In this document: positions 1 through 8,793 of the stretch, piece by piece
Layout: every line of letters starts with the position of its first letter
Position numbering within the stretch: the first letter of the stretch is position 1
Assembly: GCF_042675645.1 (NCBI RefSeq)
Contig: NZ_JBHTJH010000004.1
Coordinates: 248,001-312,000, forward strand
Source: Sungkyunkwania multivorans
GTDB taxonomy: Bacteria; Bacteroidota; Bacteroidia; Flavobacteriales; Flavobacteriaceae
Direction of reading: 5' to 3'
Length of the DNA stretch: 64,000 nt
Notes under the pieces: generated by a model
Told to the model about the DNA's origin: nothing
The model's input: the letters and a program-made list of their open reading frames with translations, nothing else
Databases searched by the model: none
Program-made: the position numbers and the translations under genes

Positions 1-550
1 CCTCACAAAGTCGTATGATCTCCTCAATTCTATTTTGCCTCGTAGCTTCACGCTTGGCTTGATGCAACCAAGAAAGGTAACTTTTGCGATAGCCACGGGC
101 GAAGTTCTGATAATTTTCATAAGCACGCAGGTTTTCGTCGAATGCTTTTTGGAGATCCTTTGGAATAATGCCATTCTCCACATCGTCCATTTCTGACCAG
201 GACCCGTCTTTTTTGGCACGTCGAATAGCATCTAAGCCGCTTTGGTGAATAAGCTCTTTTTCTTTTAACTCTTTAACATGATCTTTGTTTACCTTGCTCC
301 AAGGACTTTTAGGGTTGCGAGGACAAAAATACTGTCTTCGTTTTGGACCTCCCATGTTCTTCACCGTAGAATCTATCCATCCAAAGCAAAGTGCGGTCCT
401 TACAGCCTCTTCCCAACGCATTGTTGGAATACCAGCCTCCAGTTTGTAAAAAATCAGATATACGCCCTGCGGATATTGATCGTGATTGTTCAATAACCAA
501 TCGTACCATTCCGTGTCATTCTGAAAGTATAATTCTGGTCTTTCGTCCAT
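1..550 (-). CDS. YdeI/OmdA-family protein (partial, C-terminus outside window)
   Basis: Reading the minus strand from an ATG at 550 gives an open frame of 183 codons that runs off the left edge. The N-terminal part has the pattern of the YdeI/OmpD-associated family: a GWIDS segment, then RRQYF, PRNPKSPWSKVN and an Ala/Lys-rich helical stretch. The family is annotated as bacteriocin-protection or OmpD-associated, but its biochemical role is poorly defined. The start codon overlaps the stop of the upstream gluconate permease by one base (TGATG), so it is probably co-transcribed with the gluconate genes. That coupling need not mean a functional link. The family call is fairly firm; the function is not known. 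Confidence 0.75.
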   Translation of the reverse strand, partial: MDERPELYFQNDTEWYDWLLNNHDQYPQGVYLIFYKLEAGIPTMRWEEAVRTALCFGWIDSTVKNMGGPKRRQYFCPRNPKSPWSKVNKDHVKELKEKELIHQSGLDAIRRAKKDGSWSEMDDVENGIIPKDLQKAFDENLRAYENYQNFARGYRKSYLSWLHQAKREATRQNRIEEIIRLCE

Positions 551-1884
551 CAGATCAATAGATATATGATAGAAACAAAGATAAGTCCTGTCACGGAAAG
601 TACGGTTGTAGTGGTCGTCCAATAGCGGAAGGTTTGCCTTTCGTTGATGCCCAAATATTGCGAGATCAACCAAAAACCACTATCATTTACATGTGAGGCG
701 ATCGTTGCTCCCGAAGCGATAGAAATGACCAGACAGGCCAATTCCATCTGACTAAGATCTGTTCCAGCAATGAGTGGAGCGACCAAGCCGGCACCAGTGA
801 TCATGGCTACCGTTGCCGATCCTTGGATGACCCGTATCAAGGCCGCAGCTAAAAAAGCAAATAATAACAATGGAAATCCGATGTCGGCGAGGGATTTTGC
901 GATCATTTCTCCACCGCCAGTATCTACTAACACTTGTTTAAAAACACCTCCAGCGCCCGTTAAAAGAATGATGGTCCCCGCTGGGGCGAATGATTTGGTG
1001 CTGATGTCCAATAGTTTTGCTCTGGTGAATCCTCTTTTAATTCCTAAAAGATACCAGGCTAGGAGATTGGCGATGATCAGTGCGGAGAACGGATGTCCCA
1101 CCAATAAAACGATATTTGCAATATTTGTCGGAAGTTGAATGATCTCTGTCGAAACGAAACTACTTAGAAGAATTAGTAAAATGGGAATCCCGATCAAGCT
1201 GAAGGTCAACCCGATGCTAGGTAAATGTTGTTGTTCTTCAGCAATCATGATGTCTGGAGCGGCGATATACTCCTTTTTGGTAATGCGTTTAGCATACACG
1301 AGCCCAGTGATCAGTGCCGTTGGTATTCCAACCATTGCCCCGATGAATATCACATAACCAAGTTGAACGCCAATGATCTCGGCTACCGCGATCGGGCCGG
1401 GTGTTGGAGGAATGAAAACATGCGTGGTGGCCAATCCTACTAGCAAGGGTATGGCGAATACCAAAAGTGATCTTTTGGTGGTCCTTTGTAGTGAATAGAT
1501 CATTGGAACAACAATGATGAATGCCACATCGAAGAAAACGGGAATGGACATTACAAAACCTGCGATGACCATGGCGAGTGGCGCACGTTCTGTCCCTAAT
1601 CTTCGCACCAAAAAATTAGCAATGGCCTTGGCTCCTCCCGAATGTTCTAAGATGGCACCAAAGATGGCGCCGAGACCGACAACCGTAGCGACGAAGCCCA
1701 ATATGCCGCCCATACCATTCTGAACGGTCTCCATCATTTTTGCAGGACTTAGGCCCGAAAATAGCCCTACAAAAATACTTGCGATCAAAAGGGCTAGAAA
1801 CGCGGATAACTTTATTCGAATGATCAAAAAAAGCAGTAGCAAGATTCCGAGTAGAATTCCTGCGAGTAGTTGATAGTCTATCAT
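550..1884 (-). CDS. gntP: GntP-family gluconate:H+ symporter
   Basis: This 444-residue protein is almost entirely hydrophobic, with about 12 predicted membrane helices, and matches the GntP family in length and pattern. The N-terminal half carries conserved Gly-rich loops (GGILGFVATVVGLGAIFG) and a HVFIPPTPGPIAVAEIIG segment typical of gluconate/aldonate permeases. It would import gluconate across the inner membrane. Its ATG overlaps the stop of the upstream kinase/dehydrogenase fusion gene by 4 nt (ATGA). This tight coupling supports gluconate rather than another GntP substrate such as D-serine, although the exact aldonate is inferred. Confidence 0.9.
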   Translation of the reverse strand: MIDYQLLAGILLGILLLLFLIIRIKLSAFLALLIASIFVGLFSGLSPAKMMETVQNGMGGILGFVATVVGLGAIFGAILEHSGGAKAIANFLVRRLGTERAPLAMVIAGFVMSIPVFFDVAFIIVVPMIYSLQRTTKRSLLVFAIPLLVGLATTHVFIPPTPGPIAVAEIIGVQLGYVIFIGAMVGIPTALITGLVYAKRITKKEYIAAPDIMIAEEQQHLPSIGLTFSLIGIPILLILLSSFVSTEIIQLPTNIANIVLLVGHPFSALIIANLLAWYLLGIKRGFTRAKLLDISTKSFAPAGTIILLTGAGGVFKQVLVDTGGGEMIAKSLADIGFPLLLFAFLAAALIRVIQGSATVAMITGAGLVAPLIAGTDLSQMELACLVISIASGATIASHVNDSGFWLISQYLGINERQTFRYWTTTTTVLSVTGLIFVSIIYLLI

Positions 1885-3779
1885 AATGGGTCGTTTTTCC
1901 AGTTGGTATGAAAAGAGCCTTCCTTATCAACGCGTTGATAGGTGTGAGCACCAAAATGATCGCGTTGCGCTTGGATCAAATTAGCAGGGGAATCTGATGT
2001 TGAAATACCATTGAGATAGGTAAGCGCTTCGGTAAAACAGGGAAGCGAGATATCATTGTCGATCGCCACTCTTACGATCGATCTTAGTGATGCTTTGGTA
2101 TTTCTAACAAGCGCTACGGTATCAGTTTCAAAAAGTAAGGGTAGTTCTGACTTCATCGACCTACTTAGGGTTTTCATCAACCTAGAGCGAATAATGCAGC
2201 CGTTCGTCCAGATACGCGCAATGTCGTTAAGGTTTAAGTTCCATTTAAAGTTTGAAGAGGCAGCTTTTAACAGTTCGAAACCTTGATGGTGATTGATCAC
2301 ACGGGCTAGTTGATATGCATTCTTTAGGTCTTCAATGCTGAAATTAGGCACAGTTGATTCGCCTCCTAAGAGCAAGGCTCCCTTTTGACGTTCTTCTTTA
2401 AATGCAGAAACATATCTTGCAAAGAGCGCACTGGCTATCATCGTACTTGGCGTGCCCAACGCTGCTGAGGAAACCGTCGTCCAATTGCCTGTACCTTTAT
2501 TCGCAGCCTTATCCAAGATCTTATCGATCAACCAATCATCACCTTCCTTTTTCTTCAGAATATCAATTGAAGTTTCTAACAAAAAGCTATTTAATTCGCC
2601 CTTATTCCAAGCTATAAATACCTTTGCTATCTCATCTGGGTTCTTATGTTGAAGTTTTAAGAGGTGATAGGCTTCTGCCAGCAATTGCATTTCGGCATAT
2701 TCGATACCGTTATGGACCATTTTCACATAATGTCCGCTTCCTTCAGGACCGAGATAGGAACAGCATGGCGTTCCATCCGCGTCTTTTGCCGCGATCGTTT
2801 CGAGATATTTACCGACTTCTTTGTAGGCTTCCATAGCTCCTCCGGGCATGATCGAAGGGCCCTTCAGCGCGCCTTCTTCACCTCCCGATATACCAACTCC
2901 CATAAAATGAACGCTCGATTCCTTTAATTGGACCATACGTCTATAGGTATCCTTATAATGCGAATTGCCACCATCGATGATGACATCACCTGCGTCCAAC
3001 ATGGGTTGTAACTCTCTGATCACCTTGTCCACAGCTTCACCGGCATTGACCATGAGCATGATCTTTCTAGGGGTGGCGATCGAATGGATAAAGTTTGAAA
3101 TATCATCAAAGGCCTTAGCGTCAGATAGCTCCTGATAAGAGGATTTGAAGTCGATGGCAATCTTTTCTTCCAACTGGGTAACATGACGGTTGTACATGGA
3201 GATCTTAAAACCGTTTTGCGCAAGATTTCTACAAAGGCTTTTCCCCATCACACCCAAACCGATCACACCAAATTCGGAGGGGTTGAAAAGGATATCATAA
3301 ATATTGTGTACGATCTCTTCTGGAGAAAATTCTACGGAAAGTGTGATAGCATCATTCGGCTTTTCGAGGGTCTCGAACTGTGATCTCAAAAGATCCGTTG
3401 GCATAAAATGGTCTGTTCGTTTGACCATTCTTTCTTTTATAAGTTCAAAACTACCTTCTAAATGAACAAAATATATCCGCTGTAACCTTTTTTTAAGTTG
3501 AATCCGATACTTCTCCTTTAAGGCAGAGCATGCAATGATGGCACCTTTACGTTCCTGTTCCTTGTTGGCTAGATCATTTAATGCCTGCAACCAAGAAGAA
3601 CGATCCTTATCGGTCAACGGATTTCCTGATGCCATTTTTTGTTTGTTCGCTTCAGGATGAAAGTCATCGCCATCAAAAAAGGGAAGATTGGTGCGACCGG
3701 ACAGCAGCTTTCCCACCGTGGTCTTACCAACTCCTGAAACGCCCATTATGATAATGATTGAACCTTTGTTATTCGCCAC
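1881..3779 (-). CDS. Fused gluconokinase / 6-phosphogluconate dehydrogenase
   Basis: This 632-residue protein holds two complete enzymes. Residues 1-165 are a GntK-type gluconokinase with P-loop GVSGVGKTT (13-21), the FFDGDDFHP substrate segment (34-42) and ACSALK (83-88). Residues 170-632 are a decarboxylating 6-phosphogluconate dehydrogenase with dinucleotide motif GLGVMG (174-179), IIDGGN (267-272), catalytic Lys353 in GHYVKMVHNG and the family signature around DKAANKGTGNW (423-433). The linker is only a few residues. Together they would phosphorylate gluconate and oxidise it to ribulose 5-phosphate, feeding the pentose phosphate pathway. The gene lies directly upstream of gntP with a 4-nt overlap. 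I see no frameshift, so the fusion looks genuine. Confidence 0.92.
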   Translation of the reverse strand: MANNKGSIIIIMGVSGVGKTTVGKLLSGRTNLPFFDGDDFHPEANKQKMASGNPLTDKDRSSWLQALNDLANKEQERKGAIIACSALKEKYRIQLKKRLQRIYFVHLEGSFELIKERMVKRTDHFMPTDLLRSQFETLEKPNDAITLSVEFSPEEIVHNIYDILFNPSEFGVIGLGVMGKSLCRNLAQNGFKISMYNRHVTQLEEKIAIDFKSSYQELSDAKAFDDISNFIHSIATPRKIMLMVNAGEAVDKVIRELQPMLDAGDVIIDGGNSHYKDTYRRMVQLKESSVHFMGVGISGGEEGALKGPSIMPGGAMEAYKEVGKYLETIAAKDADGTPCCSYLGPEGSGHYVKMVHNGIEYAEMQLLAEAYHLLKLQHKNPDEIAKVFIAWNKGELNSFLLETSIDILKKKEGDDWLIDKILDKAANKGTGNWTTVSSAALGTPSTMIASALFARYVSAFKEERQKGALLLGGESTVPNFSIEDLKNAYQLARVINHHQGFELLKAASSNFKWNLNLNDIARIWTNGCIIRSRLMKTLSRSMKSELPLLFETDTVALVRNTKASLRSIVRVAIDNDISLPCFTEALTYLNGISTSDSPANLIQAQRDHFGAHTYQRVDKEGSFHTNWKNDPL

Positions 3780-3788
3780 TTTTCGAAA

Positions 3789-4391
3789 TTAGCTATAAAT
3801 TCTGATGATCTCTCCTTTTCCCTTTCCTTCGATACTTCTAAGATAGCCATTTACAACCTTATCCATGGGAATCGGATGATGTCCTGGGAAATAATCGCGA
3901 TATTTTTCCACGGCATCGACCACCAGACCTGAGGCAACGACGTTGATGCGATGTCCGTTGGCAAGTTCTAAGGCGGCTGCTTTTACAAAACTATGAATAC
4001 CTCCATTGACCATGGCGGCACTTGTGGTCATATCAACGGGGTCGTCTGCGAGGATACCTGTTGTGAGTGTAAAGGATCCACCATCGGATAAATAGGCACT
4101 TCCGATGCGAACCAGATTTACTTGTCCCATGAGCTTGCTTTTTATTCCAATGTAGAAATCTTCTTCGGTCATTTCGTTAAAGGGAGCCCATTTGGCTTCG
4201 CCAGCAATACATACGATGGCATCAACAGTTCCTGTTTTTTCGAACATCTCTTTGATGGCCGTCGTATTTGCAATGTCAACTAGAATATCACCTTTTGTTC
4301 TTCCTGCGATGACGAGATCGTGTTTTCTGGAAAGGTGTTGTGTTACTCTTTTGCCAATAGTTCCATGTCCTCCAATGATCAAAATTTTCAT
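3789..4391 (-). CDS. Atypical short-chain dehydrogenase
   Basis: This 200-residue SDR-fold protein has a clear N-terminal nucleotide-binding motif GGHGTIG (7-13) and the CIAG equivalent of NAG (61-64). The catalytic YxxxK is absent: the aligned segment reads AAMVN (125-129). The whole layout (SKLMGQVNLV, FVKAAALEL) matches a short SDR subfamily of about 199 residues that lacks these residues, so this is a family trait and not damage. Substrate unknown. It starts 9 nt upstream of the end of the next gene's intergenic gap, between the esterase and the gluconate genes on the same strand, and is probably in the same transcript. Confidence 0.8.
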   Translation of the reverse strand: MKILIIGGHGTIGKRVTQHLSRKHDLVIAGRTKGDILVDIANTTAIKEMFEKTGTVDAIVCIAGEAKWAPFNEMTEEDFYIGIKSKLMGQVNLVRIGSAYLSDGGSFTLTTGILADDPVDMTTSAAMVNGGIHSFVKAAALELANGHRINVVASGLVVDAVEKYRDYFPGHHPIPMDKVVNGYLRSIEGKGKGEIIRIYS

Positions 4392-4401
4392 ATGCGAGCA
4401 A

Positions 4402-5295
4402 TTAATTTAGCAGAAATAAGAGTGGGATATGTACGCGAGCGCGCCAGCTTTTCTCGCTATGGTCCGCACCTTCAAACTTTTTAGTGACCCAGTTCTCTCC
4501 TTCAATATATCCGGCATCGCGCATCAGCAGGTCCACTTTTTTTTGATGAGGTTCGTAAAGCGAATCCAAGGTTTTGGTTCCGTAATCGAAATAGATCCTA
4601 TGATTGTTGGGCGAGGGGAGGCTCTCGGGAAGCGTATTCATATAGGCACCACCGATCATCGGTACAGGCCAGTGCGTAGAAACGCATCCTGCGGCGCCAA
4701 ATTCATTTGGGTATTCACAAATGGCATACAGCGAGATAAGACCGCCCATGGAAGACCCCATGATGGAGTTGTCCTCCACTTTTTTGGAGACGTTATAGTT
4801 CCTTTCGATATAGGGTTTTAATTCTTTTACCAAAAACTTCAGGTAATCATCCGAAAGTAAGCTGTCTACACCAAAATTTTGTTTTAAAGAGGTTTTGGCC
4901 TCATCTGATGCAGTGATAAAGGCGGGTGCCTTTGGCATATATTCCGGAAAGCGTTTTTGCCCATTATTCCATGAGGCAACAACTATGGTAGGTTCGATTT
5001 TCTTCAAGGCCATTAGGCTGTCAATGGCTTCATCAACACCCCAATCTATCTTTGTATAGGATGTTTCAGGATTAAAGACATTTTGTCCATCATGCATGTA
5101 AAGGACCTTATATTGCTTTTTAGCGGTTGGGTCATATCCTTTTGGGAGAAAGATCTCTACATTTCGTGGGTCTACAAAGTTCGACTCAAAGTTTTCAAGA
5201 AGGATTATGGTAGATTCACTGGAAGAAGACGACGGCTGTCCTTGGCAGCTGAAGAGAACAAATGACAGTGAAAATAAGATGACAAAGTACTTCAT
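4402..5295 (-). CDS. Esterase-like alpha/beta hydrolase lipoprotein
   Basis: I chose the ATG at 5295, which gives 297 residues, because it opens a lipoprotein signal (MKYFVILFSLSFVLFSC, lipobox Cys17). The longer frame to 5349 would overlap the upstream gene by 40 nt. The body resembles the putative-esterase family (esterase D / enterochelin-esterase-like): LYMHDGQN oxyanion region, nucleophile elbow GSSMGG with Ser182, and a C-terminal GADHSEKSWRAR carrying the probable catalytic His. It would be a surface or periplasmic serine esterase of unknown substrate. It follows the DUF4440-like gene by 14 nt. Confidence 0.8.
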   Translation of the reverse strand: MKYFVILFSLSFVLFSCQGQPSSSSSESTIILLENFESNFVDPRNVEIFLPKGYDPTAKKQYKVLYMHDGQNVFNPETSYTKIDWGVDEAIDSLMALKKIEPTIVVASWNNGQKRFPEYMPKAPAFITASDEAKTSLKQNFGVDSLLSDDYLKFLVKELKPYIERNYNVSKKVEDNSIMGSSMGGLISLYAICEYPNEFGAAGCVSTHWPVPMIGGAYMNTLPESLPSPNNHRIYFDYGTKTLDSLYEPHQKKVDLLMRDAGYIEGENWVTKKFEGADHSEKSWRARVHIPLLFLLN

Positions 5296-5309
5296 TGGTA
5301 ATGGATTTG

Positions 5310-5777
5310 CTATTTGATATCGGTCCAGATTCGTTGTATGATCTTCCAATCTCCATTGGTATCTTTACTATAGATTGAAGTCGCGGTACTTTTGGAGCTC
5401 TTGGTTATTTGATGATCTCCTTTTGTATAGGTAAAGGAAAGATCTCCACTTTCTAGCGTATATGCCAGTTTTTTACTTACATGTATCGATAAGATCTCCA
5501 GATCATATTTTGTGACCTTTGTGGTTGAACTATCTCTTGGGAACCAAAAAGCTGTCATCGCGTCTTTACCATTGATCGGTACGCTACCGCTTGGAATGAT
5601 CACTGCGTTCTCGTCAAAACAATCGAGCACCTTTTCTTTATTGCCTTCCAGCCAGCCATTTACATAATTATCGCTTACAGCTCTTATTTTTTTGAGGTCG
5701 GATGTATTTTCGGTTTCGGGGGTTTTCTCACAAGATATAAAAGTGAGAAAGGCAAGAAGTAATGCCAATCTTTTCAT
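5310..5777 (-). CDS. DUF4440/SnoaL-like lipoprotein
   Basis: This 155-residue protein has a lipoprotein signal (lipobox ending at Cys16) followed by an NTF2/SnoaL-like cone domain. The DUF4440 pattern is visible: an N-terminal helix ending in YVNGWLEGNKEKVLDCF, then AVIIPSG, the NGKDAMTAFW segment, and a C-terminal DWKIIQRIW strand. Members are usually ligand-binding or ketosteroid-isomerase-like proteins without assigned function. It lies between the esterase and the VOC gene with short gaps. Confidence 0.75.
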   Translation of the reverse strand: MKRLALLLAFLTFISCEKTPETENTSDLKKIRAVSDNYVNGWLEGNKEKVLDCFDENAVIIPSGSVPINGKDAMTAFWFPRDSSTTKVTKYDLEILSIHVSKKLAYTLESGDLSFTYTKGDHQITKSSKSTATSIYSKDTNGDWKIIQRIWTDIK

Positions 5778-5800
5778 AGAATTAAGTTTGTCTATTGATG

Positions 5801-6217
5801 TTATACATTTCCATCACTATCCAGCGGCAGGTATGGGTTAAAGGCAATTTCCCAAAGATGGCCATTCGGGTCTGCGATATAGCTGCTATAACCTCCCCAG
5901 AAGACTTTCTGAGGTCTTTTAACGATGTTAGCGCCTTTTGCTTCAAGCGTATCGATCAGGTCGTCAACTTCTTCTTCGCTACGGGTATTGTATGCGAGGC
6001 TAAACCCCTTAAATCCGCTTCCCTCTGCACTAACTTCCGCATCTTCTGCCAATTTATCTCTAGGATAAAGCGACAAGAGGATTCCGTTGAGTTGAAAGAA
6101 GGTGATATTTTCATTGCTCGAATCTAACTTTTTCCATCCGAACACCTTTTCATAGAAAGTATTTGATACTTGAAGGTCATTTACTCCAAGTGCTATGATC
6201 GTGAGTCGTTGTTCCAT
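5801..6217 (-). CDS. VOC-family (glyoxalase-like) protein
   Basis: I prefer the ATG at 6217 (138 residues). The longer frame from 6232 overlaps the upstream peptidase gene by 13 nt, while GGAG lies 9 nt before the ATG at 6217. The protein has the two beta-alpha-beta-beta-beta modules of the vicinal oxygen chelate superfamily: ALGVNDLQVSNTFYEKVFGW near the N-terminus and a YIADPNGHLWEIAFNP C-terminal strand with the usual metal-ligand Glu. Such proteins include glyoxalases, dioxygenases and antibiotic-binding proteins; nothing here fixes the substrate. Confidence 0.8.
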   Translation of the reverse strand: MEQRLTIIALGVNDLQVSNTFYEKVFGWKKLDSSNENITFFQLNGILLSLYPRDKLAEDAEVSAEGSGFKGFSLAYNTRSEEEVDDLIDTLEAKGANIVKRPQKVFWGGYSSYIADPNGHLWEIAFNPYLPLDSDGNV

Positions 6218-6219
6218 AG

Positions 6220-7554
6220 CTAGTTTCTCCATATTTCGTTGGGAAATACCACAACACTTTCATGGCCGTTCTCGCCAACTGCTGCAACGCCAAAATAGAA
6301 ATTGTCAATAACGATTCCCTCTAAAGTGAACTCTGAGACATCTCCAACGTAACGACTGTGGTCCCAGGTGGGTGAGGTGGTATCACGCCAGTAGACCTTG
6401 TAGCCTGTTGCTCCTTTCACCTTGTCCCATTTCAGTTTGGCCGAAGGTTCCACGATACCGCCGATAGCCACTTTCTCGGGTGAAGGTGGTGCCCAAGCCA
6501 AACTCGCCATATTTATAACGTTCACCGAGGTCAATTTTTTGGCATACTCAAAATTCACATGTTCAAAGGTGTCGCCGTAGTCAATTCCATTTTCGGTACG
6601 AATATCCTGATGCTGCTGAGTGTAATTCTCATGGGCTTCCATAATCCTAATTCCAGGATAACCAGCGTCATTAAAAGGACGGTGATGCCCACCTCGACCA
6701 AAACGGTCCAAGCGGTAGACCATCATCGGATTCATTTCGGGCATATAGGTTTTGGTAGTTTTATGAACGTAGCGGGCCAATTGACGAGAGATGCCATCTA
6801 CCTCGCCTCCAAAGAAGCGACGCGCTCGGCGCTGTCGTTCTGTTTCGTTCGGAGGTACGGGTTCGGAGAAGATCCGGAAGGTGCGATTGTCGATCACGCC
6901 GTCCACACCAGTGATATTTCCTATCATGTCGTTGTTAAGGACGCCGATGATGTCCCAGCCTTTTTCCTTCGCATATCGGGCCAATCCCTGCCCACCAAAA
7001 AGTCCCTGTTCTTCGCCCGAAAGTCCGACGTAGATAATACTATTGTCGAATTGATATTTGGAAAGTACTCGTGCTGCTTCAATGGCACCGGCCATCCCAC
7101 TTGCGTTATCATTGGCGCCAGGAGAATCGCTGGTATAATCCGTGGGATCCGAAACTCGAGAGTCGATGTCTCCGCTCATAATGATATAGCGATTTGGGAA
7201 TTTTGTACCCCTTTGAATGGCCACTACATTTACCACTTCGACATCTTTTACAATACGCTGATTGGTACCTTTTTTTACAAGGTCCTTTTGATAGAAAACC
7301 TCTAGACAGTTCTTACAATCTTTAGAGATCTTATCAAATTCTGATTTTATCCAACGCCTGGCGGCACCTATTCCACGAGTTTTGGAGACAGTGTCACTTA
7401 AGGTATGCCTTGTGCCGAAATCGGCTAATCTCTTTATATCATTTTTGATCCTCTCGGAAGAAACCGCATCGATAATATCGTAGATACGAGCATCGGTCTG
7501 TGCAAAAATAAAAGCGGAGAAAAGCAACAGGAGGGAGGTGGTTATTATTCGCAT
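6220..7554 (-). CDS. Secreted M28-family metallopeptidase with C-terminal FN3-like domain
   Basis: The 444-residue product begins with a Sec signal ending near FAQ (residue 19). The M28 zinc-peptidase core includes GANDNASG (bridging Asp149), SGEEQGLFG (catalytic Glu181, ligand Glu182), NNDMIGN (Asp209), GGHHRPFNDAG (289-298) and ENYTQQHQ (His315). The first motif, normally H-x-D, reads GDIDSR (128-133), so the usual first His ligand is Asp. Residues 350-444 form a fibronectin-III-like domain (AKLKWDKVKGATGYKVYWR). It is likely an exported aminopeptidase that releases amino acids from peptides. Confidence 0.85.
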   Translation of the reverse strand: MRIITTSLLLLFSAFIFAQTDARIYDIIDAVSSERIKNDIKRLADFGTRHTLSDTVSKTRGIGAARRWIKSEFDKISKDCKNCLEVFYQKDLVKKGTNQRIVKDVEVVNVVAIQRGTKFPNRYIIMSGDIDSRVSDPTDYTSDSPGANDNASGMAGAIEAARVLSKYQFDNSIIYVGLSGEEQGLFGGQGLARYAKEKGWDIIGVLNNDMIGNITGVDGVIDNRTFRIFSEPVPPNETERQRRARRFFGGEVDGISRQLARYVHKTTKTYMPEMNPMMVYRLDRFGRGGHHRPFNDAGYPGIRIMEAHENYTQQHQDIRTENGIDYGDTFEHVNFEYAKKLTSVNVINMASLAWAPPSPEKVAIGGIVEPSAKLKWDKVKGATGYKVYWRDTTSPTWDHSRYVGDVSEFTLEGIVIDNFYFGVAAVGENGHESVVVFPNEIWRN

Positions 7555-7611
7555 GGTTAATTTTTCCCCCTAAAATACGTCGATTTTCACAAATAGTATA
7601 TCCGAACCTTA

Positions 7612-8784
7612 TTAAGAACTTCTTTTTGCAATGCTCACCAGTCCAAAAATAGGTCCGATGGCCAAGGGAAGAAAAAGATAGGTGATGGATTGCTCAGAAA
7701 AATCCTCACTGAATGTAGATAAAAGTTGAATGCTGACGATGGTGACAGCAAATCCGATACAATTGGTGAGGGTCAATGCTGTACCAGTCAATTTAGAAGG
7801 TGCCGCTTGCGCGACCAAGGTAGAGAATTGTGGGGAATCCGCGATTACGGCCATGCCCCAGAGGATATAGAAAGTTAAGAATACTCCGGTAGGTAACTTA
7901 AATAGAACGGGAGATAATAAGCAACAGCATCCAGAAATGAGGAGTGATGTCATGGCTACTTTCCGGCTTCCAAACTTTAAAGAGAGTTTCCCACCGATGA
8001 TACAAGATATGCTGCCAATACCGATGATCAAAAACGACCAAAGAGGGATGTTGATGTTGGCATCGGTAAGGCGATTATGTAGGGCCAGAGCGAGTGGAAC
8101 AAATGCCCAAAAGGCATAGAGTTCCCACATATGGCCAAAATATCCGAAAGCAGCTCTTCTGAATGATGATACACCGAAAATTTCCCAAAAGGCATTTAAT
8201 TTCAATCTTGATGCGGGCTTTCTGTAAGGACCGTCGGGTACTAGAAACCATAACATCACACCTCCTAAAGAAGCCAGTATTGAAATGCTGACAACTACAA
8301 GTCGATAGTCATTACCAATATCGAACCATTTTAGTAAATGAGGAAAAGCAGTTCCTAATACCAAGGCACCAACTAAATAGCCCAATGCTTTGCCAAGGCC
8401 TGTGTTAAAATAATCCGCAGCGATTTTCATCCCAACAGGATAGATGCCAGCAAGAAAGAAGCCGGTACCAAATCGCGCCAGTAATAAAGGAGTTAATGAT
8501 ATAGATTTTGATAATAGATAGATATTGCACGATGCAGCTAGCAATGCACTCACCAAAAAAACCCGAGAAGGGGAGAATCTGTCTGCGATCATCAAGAAAG
8601 CAAAGCTCAAGGTTCCGACAATAAACCCAAGTTGAACCGATGAAAGTATATAAGGTATGAGCTTTGATCCTAGGTCGATGCTTTGTACAAGATCATCGGC
8701 GACCGCATTTCCAGCAAACCATAAGGAAGTACAGGCAAATTGTGATAGGATAATAATCGGAAGGATATGTTTCTTTGGTCTCAA
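7612..8784 (-). CDS. MFS transporter
   Basis: This 390-residue membrane protein has about 12 helices in two six-helix halves, with a charged central loop (PDGPYRKPASRLKLN). The layout fits a major facilitator superfamily permease, closest in style to NarK/nitrate- or sugar-type MFS proteins. No substrate motif is convincing. Only 9 nt separate it from the TolB-like gene upstream, so the two are probably co-transcribed, but that partner gives no hint of the cargo. Confidence 0.8.
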   Translation of the reverse strand: MRPKKHILPIIILSQFACTSLWFAGNAVADDLVQSIDLGSKLIPYILSSVQLGFIVGTLSFAFLMIADRFSPSRVFLVSALLAASCNIYLLSKSISLTPLLLARFGTGFFLAGIYPVGMKIAADYFNTGLGKALGYLVGALVLGTAFPHLLKWFDIGNDYRLVVVSISILASLGGVMLWFLVPDGPYRKPASRLKLNAFWEIFGVSSFRRAAFGYFGHMWELYAFWAFVPLALALHNRLTDANINIPLWSFLIIGIGSISCIIGGKLSLKFGSRKVAMTSLLISGCCCLLSPVLFKLPTGVFLTFYILWGMAVIADSPQFSTLVAQAAPSKLTGTALTLTNCIGFAVTIVSIQLLSTFSEDFSEQSITYLFLPLAIGPIFGLVSIAKRSS

Positions 8785-8793
8785 AAGAAGAGG

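Noticed and set aside
3789..4391. SDR without YxxxK as a degenerate or novel enzyme
   Set aside because: The same replacement and length occur throughout a recognised atypical SDR subfamily, so it is not peculiar to this genome.
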